Shown here piece by piece: positions 39,779 through 50,994 of a stretch of 64,000 nt of DNA (position 1 is the stretch's first letter; each line of letters starts with the position of its first letter). Under the pieces are notes generated by a model, which was not told the origin of the DNA, made no database searches, and saw nothing but the letters and a program-made list of their open reading frames with translations. Source of the DNA: Fragilaria crotonensis (taxonomy: Eukaryota > Bacillariophyta > Fragilariophyceae > Fragilariales > Fragilariaceae); NCBI GenBank assembly GCA_022925895.1, contig JAKSYS010000124.1, positions 1 to 64,000 of the forward strand, in the 5' to 3' direction. A program made the translations under genes and the position numbers.

Positions 39779-40972
39779 TTGTTACTCGGGTGAATTTTGG
39801 GATGACAAGGCCTTCCATCCGAAGAACTCGATAATGGAAAAATACCTATTCCAAGGTCCAAGTGCTCGTCTGACTTGGATAGATCGTTGCCTTACGCGCA
39901 AAGGTGACGCTCTTTCTCCAGACTTTGTGGACATTGCTCTGGGATGGCTGCAGCGGTATTGTAAAGCTGAAATTTGGTCGACCCTGACCATCATTCCTTG
40001 TAAGATCATGACTGAGGTGTCAACAATGGAGAGCCTTTTTACATCCTTCATTGAAGGACGGAACGTTGCATCTTCGGTTCGCGACCTAAAAACCGATACA
40101 GAGAGAAGACAGTTTGTAAACCACATCTTTCATTACGAGATTGACCAAAAGAGGTTTATGGAGGCAACAATTCTGGTGGTGGAGTTCATTATACAACACA
40201 AGGATCTCCTCACGAAGCCGTTTATTGTCATTCCTGCACAAGAGGATGAAGATTGTTCATGGACTGTTTTCGTAGCGGTGAATTGTGGAAAAACTGGGAA
40301 CAATGATAACGATACAAAATGTGGATATTTTTTGTTTGATCCAACTGGAAAACGTCGCCGTTCTGACCCACCGCCAATTTGCCGGTTCTTCCTCAAATTG
40401 GTGCACTTCATACTCAGTCCTGAGAATGATCCAAATGCAAAAGCACGAAAACCAAAAGAAGAAAAGAAAAGGGAAAGCTCACCATGGAAAGACAAGGTTG
40501 TTGCACCATGGTTTTTCAACATGCATTCGTTTTACGTCGGTTTCACACGGCAAAGCGTTAATTTTGGTTGTGTCGTCACTGACAAGAACAATGAGACATG
40601 TGACATCGAGAAGGGCGCTTCCGACCGTTGAGTTTACCGCCAGATTACATTCTAATTCAGGAAACGTCAAAGGATGTGGCGCAAAGTGGTTTAAAATCAT
40701 TGATTTTCATCCGCGATTTTTGTGTCATGGTGCACGACGTCACATTCGACACGAGTGGGAATGTGAAAGGTGACATCACTTTTGACAGGAATGACAATGT
40801 CAAGGGCATGGGCAGGAACATTCCCACATCAACACGAAAATTTGCTCACTATTTGCATGACGTGTACGTGAGCTTGTTTCAACTGATTGACAGAATAGCA
40901 AGCAGCAACTTTGGGTCGGTTCGAGAAGAAGCTCATGAGTACAAAAATATCTTCGTCCCAGCAAGGGGATAG
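39690..40972 (+). CDS. C48 (Ulp1)-like peptidase-fold protein
   Basis: Main frame 39690-40631 (313 codons), with apparent continuation in another frame to 40972. The pattern WLQRYC...IIP, PFIVIPAQEDEDCSWTVFVAVN, then GYFLFDPTGKR resembles the Ulp1/C48 core (strand, HW, strand, D-S/T-G). The catalytic His position appears to be Ser (CSW instead of HW), while the Asp is kept; a late NFGCVV could hold the Cys. So the fold is suggested and activity doubtful. Ulp1-type proteases accompany some plant MULEs (Kaonashi type), which makes its place near a MULE interesting. Alternative: unknown family. Confidence 0.4.
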
Positions 40973-41238
40973 AACGGTCGCTTTCGTTGGAAACTAACGA
41001 TGCCCGGACCACGACATGCGTTTCCTGATTTAGCCAAGATATTGCAGTGGCAACCTTTGTCGAAAGAAAGAGTGTTGCTTGGCAGGGAAACAGATTTGTG
41101 CCAGATGAATAATGATGATGTAGCGAAGCGGTTGCGAAAGACTTCGCGAAAGCCTCGACAAACAAAGAAAAAGGGAAGACGGATAGTGGTGAAGAGCAGT
41201 CGGGTGGTCTAGGCCAGCGAAAGCAGGATGATCCATCG

Positions 41239-41862
41239 TTGACGAAGTCGCCAGCACGAAAGGGTGAAGCAGAGGCAGTACAGGAACAAGATCATACATC
41301 ACCAGAAAGATTCAAGACACCGAAAAGATGCCTGATGGAGCACATACGACCACGGCGCCTCGCAGGAAGTGAATTTGTGCCATTGTCTATACAGCATATT
41401 GCTACATTTATTTCAAGTTTAAAGAAGGACTTGAATATGCTGCATCAGAAGATGAGAAGAAGAATCTGTGTTGGCAAATCCTTGCTCTTTCACGAGAAGT
41501 CTCCATTGCCATTTGTCGAAAATGCGTTGAAGTTTATACGCGATAATTTTGAAAAGGAAAATGAAAGTGTTTCGATAATCGCCAAACCTGGGAAAAAGGA
41601 TGTACTGTGTGGGAAGGGGCACCGCAAATGCATTCCGTACCTTGATCGCACATTGGACTTCAAGAAAATGCACTTGTCAGCAGCTAATCAGGCAGAAAAA
41701 TATGAGGTGCAGCGTACCATTTACACAACTCTAAAAGGAGGGATTTCGTTTCCTCGAGATGACAGAAAAAAAGGGTGGAAGGAAAAAACATACGATGGTG
41801 GAATGGCGTATATTAGATCGCGAATGAAACGTGTGTGTAACGAAAAGAAGGGGAGGGCATGA
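41239..41862 (+). CDS. DUF6824-like domain protein 1
   Basis: The frame has no ATG at its left edge; the first in-frame ATG is at about 41335 (MEHIRPRRL). KKDVLCGKGHRKC followed by a Leu/Lys-rich helix region and GWKEKTYD...RSRMKR resembles DUF6824, a domain common in diatoms that opens DVLCGRG. Its TGA overlaps the ATG of the next frame (ATGA, 41859-41862). Role unknown; DNA binding has been suggested for the domain only by its basic character. Confidence 0.55.
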   Translation: MTKSPARKGEAEAVQEQDHTSPERFKTPKRCLMEHIRPRRLAGSEFVPLSIQHIATFISSLKKDLNMLHQKMRRRICVGKSLLFHEKSPLPFVENALKFIRDNFEKENESVSIIAKPGKKDVLCGKGHRKCIPYLDRTLDFKKMHLSAANQAEKYEVQRTIYTTLKGGISFPRDDRKKGWKEKTYDGGMAYIRSRMKRVCNEKKGRA

Positions 41863-42584
41863 CGCCGTCAATAAATGAATTGGAGGCCGGACCAGGTCCA
41901 TTTGAAAGTACATCTCTACCGCCAAATGGTATTGTAGTACGTAAACGCGATGAACCAAAGGGACATCCACCAAACATGGCTTTCCGTCGGATAATCCGAA
42001 GAGCTGCAGATGCCACGTTTGAAAGTCGAACAGAAAGCGCTAAGGACAATATTGCAGGTGAAGTGCTAGAGGAGATGCGGAAAAAAGGTTACATCTTTGT
42101 CAATAAAGAGGAAAACGTTTGGAAAGGTGTCAACACAGAAAAAGTAAGGAAAGAGGTTCGGGATCGTCTAAGGAAATCAGTGTACTTTGGGAAACAAAGT
42201 ACGGTGACGGGAAAGAGGAAAGCTGGTGACGACAATGATGCTGGCATTGAATGCAAGCAACCTTCAAAACAGCGGATGACAGGAAGTTTGAAAGCTGGTG
42301 AGAAGGATGATGCTTGTATTGAATGCAATAAGCCTTCAAAAGAGCGGATGACAGGAAGTAAGAAAGCTGGTGACGAGGATGATGCTTGTATTGAATGCAA
42401 TAAGCCTTCAAAGCACTCGTGTCGGAAATGTAAGAAGCATGTATGTTCCATGTGTTGCAATGAAAAGAGAAAGCTCGAAAACACTTGGTGGTGCAACGTG
42501 TGTTTCAATAGACAAAGTGTTTGGAAGCAAACATTAATTCGGGACGGCAATTACAGTACTTCGGATGAAGAATGCAAGAAATGA
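41859..42584 (+). CDS. DUF6824-like domain plus Cys-rich zinc cluster protein
   Basis: An intact 241-codon frame from ATG 41859. Residues ~35-105 (GHPPNMAFRRIIRRA, then a helix, GYIFVNKEENVWKGV and KVRKEVRDRLRK) match the NHPGN...FR to LR portion of DUF6824. Residues ~121-190 are three 24-residue repeats (KAG..DDACIECNKPSK..). Then CRKCKKHVCSMCC...WWCNVC forms a compact Cys-rich cluster, reminiscent of the C-terminal zinc cluster of piggyBac-like transposases. The combination is not one I know. Likely a DNA- or chromatin-binding cargo protein of the island. Confidence 0.55.
   Translation: MTPSINELEAGPGPFESTSLPPNGIVVRKRDEPKGHPPNMAFRRIIRRAADATFESRTESAKDNIAGEVLEEMRKKGYIFVNKEENVWKGVNTEKVRKEVRDRLRKSVYFGKQSTVTGKRKAGDDNDAGIECKQPSKQRMTGSLKAGEKDDACIECNKPSKERMTGSKKAGDEDDACIECNKPSKHSCRKCKKHVCSMCCNEKRKLENTWWCNVCFNRQSVWKQTLIRDGNYSTSDEECKK
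42219..42420 (+). repeat. In-frame 72-bp tandem repeat (x3) in coding sequence
   Basis: Three 24-codon units, each supplying an I-E-C-[NK] pair site; the last runs into the terminal Cys cluster. Confidence 0.85.
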
Positions 42585-42611
42585 GTTCATCGTAGTCGTA
42601 CATGCTGTATG

Positions 42612-43297
42612 TAGTAGCCTATTTGAAGGTCAAAATTTGTACACCAAATAGTCGTCTTCTTACTGTCATAGTGTTACTTGTTCATTCGTGACTATTTGAA
42701 GAACAAAATTCGTACACCAAATAGTCGTCATCGTACTGTCATAGTGTTACTTGTTCATTCGTGACTATTTGAAGATCGAAATTCGTACACCATATAGTCG
42801 TCATCGTACTGTCATACTGTTACTTGTTCATTCGTGACTATTTGAAGATCGAAATTCGTACACCAAATAGTCGTCTTCTTACTGTCATACTGTTACTTGT
42901 CCATTCGCGACTATTTGAAGATCGAAATTTGTACACCAAATAGTCGCATCGTACTGACATACTGTTACTTGTTCATTCGTGACTATTTGAAGATCGAAAT
43001 TCGTACACCAAATAGTCGTCTTCTTACTGGCATACTGTTACTTGTCCATTCGCGACTATTTGAAGATCGAAATTTGTACACCAAATAGTCGCATCGTACT
43101 GACATACTGTTACTTGTTCATTCGTGACTATTTGAAGATCGAAATTCGTACACCAAATAGTCGTCTTCTTACTGGCATACTGTTACTTGTTCATTCGTGA
43201 CTATTTGAAGATCGAAATTCGTACACAAAATAGTCGTCATCATACTGACACACTGTTACTTGTCCATTCGAGACTATTTGAAGATCGAAATTCGTAC
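42612..43297 (-). repeat. Tandem array 3 of palindromic ~71-bp unit
   Basis: About ten copies of the array 2 unit in the same orientation as array 2, with a TCTTCTTACTG linker variant. Together with array 2 it makes direct arrays around the GNAT/C48/DUF6824 genes. Confidence 0.92.
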
Positions 43298-43998
43298 AGA
43301 AAGAAAGTTCTGTTGGTGTTGATTAAGAAGAAAAGTGTACTTGTATTCAAGGAGATTTGCAACCCTACTAGGTTGTAATCGAATACAAAGTAATGTAAGT
43401 TCGAGTGATTCAAAACAAGGGAAACACATGAATCACTGATAGAAGGAGATATGTAGCAGTTATCTTTCTGGCATGACAAAGGGTTGACATGCGCGTTAGG
43501 AAAAGCGCCGACAGAAGTCAACAACAAAGATTCCGTGTTTTGTCAGCCATTCAAATTTCCGATGTCTTCAAAAATCTTCTACAGGAGGACTCACTGTAGT
43601 TTATTACTGTGACGTGGGTGCTGACGTCAAATTGGTGAAACCTAATCGGATCTTATTTGTAAACCTTCCTACAGTAATATTCTTACGGTACAACGTACTA
43701 CATCCTACGATTAGAGTAACATCTCCGGTGGCAGTCTCAAGTGGACTGTGTACTCCTCTAGTAGAGTAGTACTAAAGTGCCAGGTGGCAGTTACAGTATG
43801 CCGTATTCATACGACTGCACTTGTACTCCGATTTTTAGCACGATACTACCAGGTACCAAGTTTTTCGTACTTGGTTAAAAAATGGTGAAAAAACCAAGGC
43901 CGACGTGGTTGCGTTATTTAGTACCAGGTACTGTATGTCACAGTACTCGTATCTCGTATCTCGAATTTCACTGTACATCCGAAATTTGAACAACCACG
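43298..43998. other. Intergenic, upstream of GST gene
   Basis: No gene. GTAC-rich words at 43690-43960. The promoter of the gene at 43999 should be here; no TATA box picked out. Confidence 0.5.
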
Positions 43999-44709
43999 AT
44001 GTCATTGAATCCACCTTGCAAGCTCCTTCTCTTGGGTTCTGCCCACTTTCGATCCTTTCGGTGTCTGTGGATGCTCGAAGAATTGCAGGTGCCTTTCGAT
44101 CATGAATTTGTCAAGGCCCGTCCTGGTTCTGCCATGGCACTCCAGCACCATCCCTTGGGCAAAGTTCCTTCGCTCATCGTCCACGACGGATCTCCAACAA
44201 AATCTTGGACCGTCTATGAAAGTACCGTCATAAACACCTATCTCGCCGACACGTACGGTCATGGCAAATTCATTCCACCTCCGGGCACTCGTGCACGTGT
44301 CCAATACGACCAGACAGTCGCGTTTCTACTTTCCGAAGTCGATTCCCAGGCCCTTTGGATCCATCGAAAGCACGATAGTTTGCGATCCGTCTTTGGAGAG
44401 GCATCGGATGCCGTCTTGGTGGAAGCCAAGAGACAGTATCATGCCGCCAACCGGGTGTTGCTGCAACAACTCTCACCCTATTTGTTGGGCAATGACTTTA
44501 CCGCCGCCGATATTCTGTACGTGCATTGTTTGGATTGGGCCGAGAGTATTGGTTGGCATGTGGACTATGGCGATGATGACAATCGTAAGCGCCGGGCGTA
44601 TCTTGAGAAATGTCGAACAAGGGAGGGATACCGTCGAGCGGTAGCACGGCGCTTGCAGGAAGACAAGCTCAAGGAAGAATATCGAAAACGCAAAGCATCA
44701 AGTTTATAG
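43999..44709 (+). CDS. Glutathione S-transferase family protein
   Basis: An uninterrupted 236-codon frame from ATG 43999. An N-terminal thioredoxin-like domain (residues ~8-85) has SFRCLWMLEEL on helix 1, cis-Pro in GKVPSLIV and the glutathione-binding Glu-Ser in VYESTVINTYL. The C-terminal helical domain carries LLGNDFTAADILYVHCL, the conserved N-capping box of GST helix 6 (FTAADI). Length is typical. It probably conjugates glutathione or acts as a peroxidase/isomerase in the cytosol; no targeting signal seen. One of the few genes in the window with no frame break. Convergent with the dioxygenase gene. Confidence 0.88.
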   Translation: MSLNPPCKLLLLGSAHFRSFRCLWMLEELQVPFDHEFVKARPGSAMALQHHPLGKVPSLIVHDGSPTKSWTVYESTVINTYLADTYGHGKFIPPPGTRARVQYDQTVAFLLSEVDSQALWIHRKHDSLRSVFGEASDAVLVEAKRQYHAANRVLLQQLSPYLLGNDFTAADILYVHCLDWAESIGWHVDYGDDDNRKRRAYLEKCRTREGYRRAVARRLQEDKLKEEYRKRKASSL

Positions 44710-45122
44710 GACGAGCCTACGTCGTGTGGGTAATCTTGCTATGAAAAAGGTCAATGACTGTTTCATTGCACTAACGCTCGACTGCAATATCGTGTAAGGC
44801 TAATAACTATTGATTCGAAGGAAGGTACATGACTCATGGTTTCAACGGTGACAACAGAATGCTCCTCTCGGTAAGGACTCGAGGTCCATGCGTCTGGTAA
44901 TAGACCCCGTCCCAGGTGTGCAGTGATCACTTCTGAGTCCGTGATCAGCTTTCTTATGATGCAACGTGTAGGCATAGTGGCTACAAAAAAAGAGTAATCT
45001 GCAGCGTACCCGAAGCCTGAGAATAGTACTCGAGCATGGTGTAGGGTAAAAGAAATACTTTAATCTGAGATGGAAGGGGCAAAATAGCTTGAATACAAAC
45101 ACGGCGTTCCATGCAATGATCA
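44710..45122. other. Intergenic between convergent genes
   Basis: 413 bp shared 3' region of the GST and thiol dioxygenase genes; no gene seen. Confidence 0.5.
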
Positions 45123-46221
45123 TTAAGCGCTTTCATCGATAGGGTCATCACTCTCCTCTTCATGCCCTAAATTGCGGTATTCGCCGGATAGGCAATGGAA
45201 GTCTTCGGGTTGGCCTGTGGGCACGATCCAGCAAGCTCGAGGATCACTGTTACCGACATCGTCTTCGATGGAATAGAAGGTGCAATCCCTCTCGTAGCCA
45301 TCGTACGGTGGCAAGAGTACATCGAGGACTGCGGCTCCATATGGGCCGGCCTTGAATTCGTGCAAATTTCCTTCATAGGGGTATAACATGGTGACAGCGG
45401 GAGCGCACAACACTTCTGTTTCCGTCTTTAGAGCACGGCGGGCATTGGGCTTGCTGTAGGTCATTGATCGATTGCTGGAACTAGAGGGCCACATCAAGTT
45501 TGACAACCACGACCCGCGCGATTGTGGCGCTGTCTCGTAATCTGGATGTCGTATCAAGTCCAGTGATATTTTGGTGACCTCACCGTACAAGACACGGGAG
45601 AGGACACACATGTTGGGGTGGTCATGAAGGGGAATGGTTGCGTTCGGGGGAAAGACGAAAATTCCAACGCTATAGCTTCCTGCCAACTCAGCGATGTGAA
45701 GATATCGAACACACGAGCCGCCATTCTGTCCATGCTTTGGTGGCATTACTTCATCGTGAATCGGATGCACGCAATACCTGTGACGGCGCATCAGTATCAC
45801 ATTCTTCAAGTTATCTCAGGTGTTACAATACTTACCCATTTCCCAACTGTGCTCCTCCACGGTTCACGCGCTCCAAGCTGAGAAGATCCTCCGCATCGAT
45901 TGAAGTAAGGCAGTCGTAGATTGGGGCTACATATGAAAGCAAGGTCTTATTGTCCAAGCTACCCATTCCTCCTGGCAGGTGAGATTGCAAGCCTTGGACC
46001 CGAAGGGGCATTTCGCTTACATCCGATTCCTCGGTGTTCAAAGTGATAACTTTGGAATGTTTTATCGTGTTATCATCGTGGTCGCTAATTGGATGGCACA
46101 AATCCGAACCTTCACAATTTGACGTTGAACAAAAACCGGTCACTGACGACACTTCTCTCAGAAGCCTGACAAGCGAAGGATGTCGACTCTTCTGGGTAGT
46201 TATATTCGATTTCTCGGCCAT
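45123..46221 (-). CDS. Thiol dioxygenase (plant cysteine oxidase / ADO family)
   Basis: Two exons, 46221-45836 and 45777-45123, joined across a 58-bp GTAAG...CACAG intron give an unbroken 346-residue protein. It is a cupin: PPNATIPLHDHPNMCVLSRVLYGEV supplies the first two iron His residues (HDH), and YPYEGNLHEF supplies the third. This is the PCO/ADO family, which oxidises N-terminal Cys of proteins (the oxygen-sensing Cys/Arg N-degron route) or cysteamine. C-terminal end acidic (EEESDDPIDESA). N-terminal exon has no targeting motif, so cytosol or nucleus is expected. Which of the two substrates applies cannot be told from sequence. Confidence 0.9.
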
Positions 46222-47449
46222 TGCGAGATCAATTTAAATGTCTATAGCAGACTCGAATGGTGGGGAACGAACTAATGCAACATGGCTTCTACCGATGAAC
46301 TGAAAACGTTGCCGATAACAACAACGGCGAACACCAACCATTGTTGCAAGTGTGCGTCACAGCTCACCCCGTCATCTATAGGACACGTCCTATGCGACGC
46401 TATATATATATAGAAGCTGGTTACAAAATCACACTCATTAAAATCTCTTCGGCGTCAGATGTCAGATGTGAAGGTGACGGTTTGAGATATGACGCGATTG
46501 GTTCGCATTTGTTACCTCATACTGACTGAACGTGCGTCTTGCGTAGGAGTACAAATTCTATGTGTTGTTCCCGCGTGTACCTGGGACTCCGGTTTGAAAT
46601 ATGTGACGACGCACGACGCCCCCATACCCACACGTCTTCATTCTGTCGAACATTTGCTGGACATGGACGTGCTAAGGTCGTGTGGTCTGTGGTCTGTGGA
46701 GCATGATCCCAACGCATTCCGTTTCAAGTAGGCCCGTAGATGTACTGCATGCTGCACCCTGCGCATATGCCATGCATACATGGCCGTACAAGCTACGTCA
46801 GCAATTATTGCTGTATAGCCAGTATAGTAGCCAGCATAGTTGCAGTTCCAACACCGACAAAACGAACAAGAAAATGCGGCCCAGCCCTGAGGGAATCTTC
46901 ATTCCATTCTGATTCATGCTGGCTTAAAACTTAACATTCTGTAAGGTCTGACCCAAGCAGCTCATCTTGAGACTAAATTTTGATACCCTAAGGACGTGAG
47001 TGCCAGCCAATGACCAGCCTGTATTGTAAGGGCCAATGCCCTGATGAGTAGGGCTGACTGAGTACTGGTCAAGACTGGGGCTGACATAGGTCTTTAGTGA
47101 GTGCAAGTCTCACACTGCTTCACATGTTTGACTGGAGGCACCAAAAGCCCAGGACAATAGTATGACAGATGCCTCAAAAACATTGCTGATCTTTGCATCA
47201 ACAACTGGGCTAGAGAAGTGAGAATTCTCTCACAACAATGCCCCTCCCACACATTTTGGAGCTGTCTGAGGGATAAGTGATTGGATTGGTTTTTCCTTGT
47301 GCCCTGGAACAGCAGAAAGGAGAGCTTTCTAGGAACATTGTTGCATCACTTGAGTTGGTTCAGCAAATGTCAGCAAATTTGATTTTTGCCAGCAAATGTC
47401 AGCAGATTTGATTTACAGCAAAGAATGTCACTAGACGTCAGCCAGATTG
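46222..47449. other. Intergenic; unassigned sequence next to fossil C
   Basis: 46222-46900 is upstream DNA of the dioxygenase gene. 46900-47449 differs in style and has a repeated phrase (CAGCAAATGTCAGCA, two copies with ATTTGATTT between) at 47365-47420. It may be more of fossil C's interior or another element; I cannot assign it. Confidence 0.4.
46401..46412 (-). promoter_or_regulatory. Possible TATA box of dioxygenase gene
   Basis: An isolated TATATATATATA run about 180 bp before the ATG at 46221 (minus). Position fits a promoter with a short leader; a chance AT run is also possible. Confidence 0.3.
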
Positions 47450-49089
47450 TCTTTTGTGACTGACAAAAAGTGGGTAGTTTTCTTGTTTGTCATGTCTGTC
47501 TCACCGTAGATCTTGGTGTCCGGGCAATGGAAGGCGGACGTTGTGTGTGGCTGTGCTGGGATCGTAGTTGTCAGCATGTCCGCAGACGCGTAGGTGGTGT
47601 CTGCGGGAGTCTTGTCGGTGTAGGGCGGCGTGGGAGGGGAATTCAACGTAGGGAATTTTGATTTCTTGTCCTGGGGAGTCTTGATGAAAATTTCCGTCAT
47701 TGGTTTGTTCAGATTCCATCTGTAACGGCAGTGTGAGTGGTACATGTTGTACTTGAGAGTTCAGGCATGTACAAATGCATGCTACGTCTACTACTCAGCG
47801 CAGACAGCGAGCAGATAGAAGTAGTATTGGCTGACATGTTAACTACATCAGGACCATTGTCGCAAATGTCGTTGTTGAAGTTGGGGTTAAAGGCATTTTT
47901 GATTCCGGGATTGCGCTCGGACATCGGACCAATTTCGTCGTGTGGTACGGGGCCATTGATGGCGTCACCGTGGACGGGGGTGTTCTCGTCGGGGAGACTG
48001 GTGACTGAAATGCCGCGAGTGCGGCCGGAGTTTGTGCCCGGCTGAGTCGGCGGATAGATCACTGTGCCATCGTGTATGACCGCATTGATGGGATATGGGA
48101 AGAAACGCATGTCGTGTCCAGGCGTAGAAGGGCACTACATGCGGAAAAATTCTTCCGACGTCGTAGGGAGCTGCGTGAAAAAAGTACCAGGTGGGAAAAT
48201 CACAAGTTCTGGCGTCGCGAGAGAATACTCGTCATTCATTTCTGCCGTCACTATTTCCGCTTGTTCTCCGCCAATTTCTGGCGGATTGAAGTAATTGAGG
48301 TCTTGATCAAAAGCTTTGACTTTGCCTGAGAGGATGGCGTCGTCAGAATTTCGTGGAGTTCGTTTTTGTTGAGCACGGTAGTGGAATGTGCATTTTCGTT
48401 GAACAACTTGATAGGCTTCACAGTTTTGACGATTTCTCCATGAGTAATCGTCTGATTGTGAATTGGAGGAATGCATCAGAAAGCACTTTCCAAGGCGGTT
48501 CGAATGGTACCCCTCTTTTTGTTGTGAAGGTCTTCGGCGTCAATCGCCGGGTTCTTGAAAGAGTTGCGTTTCGCGACTTCATTGTTGTCCTTGTTCTTGA
48601 TGATTTCACCGTCAGTGTTGAATCTGACATGTTGCTTCTTGATAGGCCTTTTGTAGGAGGCAAGTAGGGGGTCTTCTTGGCGCAGGAGGAAGGTGGAAGA
48701 AGAGTTATTGCGCAGGTTGTTGTCATTGTTGCCTTGGAGTTTGGCGGCTGCGATGTCTTTGATGGCGCCATTTTTGTTGGGAAGAGAATGGGAGCTACCC
48801 ATTTTGGTAGCAGATCCTGCTTTGTAGGAGGGTTTGCAGGCGTAGTGAACCCTGGTGTTGGTGTCTTGAGAGCATTCTTGGTTGACAACAAGGGCAAGAA
48901 AATGGGAGATTTCGGCGGACTCTTGCTCGGGAGTCAGGGCCGTTCGAATGCGCTGAAAATTGCCTTGAGCTTTCTTAGGGCTCTTCTTGGGCGTGAAGGT
49001 GTGAGATTCAGCTGTAGAATACGACCTCCAAGGCGGCGGTTCGAGTGCACACGGTTTTTCAAGTCGTATTTTTTCTTCGATCCGTAGCT

Positions 49090-50640
49090 CCACTACTAGT
49101 GCTACGCTATTCGCACGTAGGTACTATACTGTACTTATTGCCATCAAACGCACTTCATTTGTGAAAGTTTATCAGCATATCCGTAGTCTCGATCCCTGCT
49201 TTCTTTTTCCTGCCCATCACCAAGAAGTAGATAACAATCATGTAAGTATTTGACATAACTACTACATTGTTACCTCGTTACTATGACATCGGCCTTCTTC
49301 GCTACACCATCAGGAGTATCATCGGAGTTGGCTTGACCACAATATCCTGCTTCCAAGGCAAGGATAGCTGTCTTATTGATCTTGAAAATTGCATATAATT
49401 GCACCCACTTTCTTGATGTACGTAGCCACAATGAAGTGTTCGGGTTTGACTTCTCAGGCACAACGCCTTCCAACCATCCCCACTGGCAAAAAGTCTGATG
49501 CTGCATTGGAACCACGATAATTTGCTTTTTAGCAACAAGGGCATCATGAAGACTATGAAATCCTCTGGATCAGGAACGATTGGAACATAGGAGGGAGGAG
49601 GATTCGACATAGAGATTCGGAAGTTTAACGCAACCACATTGAATGCAAGAACCCTTCACTTAAAGTGTCGCACACAATTCATGAGACTGAGAGTCTGGTT
49701 TGTGAACTGGTGCCCGATTCAGAAATGGAAACATATAGTCGCTCCAGCCAGGCATAAAGAATACATTCCCAAAGGTCCTGAGGTTTTCAACCACACAGTC
49801 AAACTCCTTAGAGTTGCAGCAGATAACAAGAATCAGTTGAGTTGCTTATCACCGATACCGATGCTTGTGAATTGTTGCATGTTGTTTCCTTGTTTAGCGG
49901 TATTGTGTCATATCTGCAAAGGGCTCATCGTCGCCAATTGACTTTGAGTGGCGGAGGTGGAAAAACCTATTTGTTTCAATCTCCTCTTGCGCCAGAGATG
50001 GAGCAGCATCACACTCGAATGAGTCAATCTCTGCCAAGAGAATGTTCACTTCGACCACTTGGAATTCCACGGATTGCACATTTGGTGTGCACCCATAGGA
50101 CAATGACTGCTAATGATTTCTGCAGGAAAAGCACGCCTCTTTGCGTGCGCCAGGAATGTGGAACACACGTCGGGATCACTGATGTGATTAGCGACTTCTG
50201 GCACGGCTTTTTCAGGTTTGTCATCCTTCCATGATATAGAAGCATTCCGTGTTTCGTTTGTGAGAAAGTCCTTCTGGACAAAATTCACATGAACTTGCAT
50301 TGGCTCTATGAAAACGAAGCAGAAGCAGTAACAAGAGGAAGAAGAGAGGTGGAAATTGCTGGCACATCATGGTCAGTTCATCGTTCTCGGCGTCGTGTCA
50401 AAATGCTGTCGATCACCCTGTGTTTGCTTCCGATACAATTCCAAAAGATACGGCGTACAATTCATACCAGAAGCTACAGGTACGAGAAGTGAGTTTTCCT
50501 TCGTGGAAACTCCTTCAACCGGCCGTGTGCACTCGAACCGCCGCATTGGAGCTAGTAAGTGTTAGTCGCATGGTTGGAAGTTGCAACTTAGATGTTAGAA
50601 AGGTTGTAAGGGAGAACAGCATTTTTGAATGGATCAAAAG
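49090..50640 (-). other. Insertion of unidentified coding-like sequence in fossil C
   Basis: Fossil C sequence matching fossil A ends near 49090 and resumes near 50640. The DNA between matches neither A nor B. On the minus strand it holds disjoint coding-like blocks at about 50300-50046, 50103-49894 and 49640-49270. I recognise no family. Probably a remnant of another transposon inserted into the fossil. Confidence 0.45.
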
Positions 50641-50994
50641 GAGCTGCAATATTGCCGTCGGCGGCGACGTCTAGTTCGCCATGTGCTTTGTTGGCTTGAC
50701 ACAGTGGGCGGGAGGGTTGTCTGCCTTGGTTGGAGGCACAGGGGTGGGCGCTGGGTTGACCATGGTGAGAGTTGCAAAGTTGAAGGATGAAGGGTTAGTT
50801 GTGTGAGACAAGTTTTGCAAAAAAAAGTGAGCACAAGGAATGAGAATTTAAATTCTCTAGCATAGCTAAGGGACATGTACTGCTAGTATTGATTGAGGGC
50901 TGGAAGGGAAAAGAACAAAGGTTAGAGCAATTTAAATTGGTGCTAGGCACCAAATTTTAATTGAATAGGCTTGGAGTTTCCTGGCGGGCAACCA

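Noticed and set aside
34424-43297. CRISPR-like regular palindromes with spacers
   Set aside because: The spacers are nearly identical between units, no cas genes are present and the contig is eukaryotic; it is a tandem satellite-type array.
47040-47085. Hammerhead-ribozyme-like CTGATGAG core
   Set aside because: No GAAA partner or flanking stems at the required spacing.
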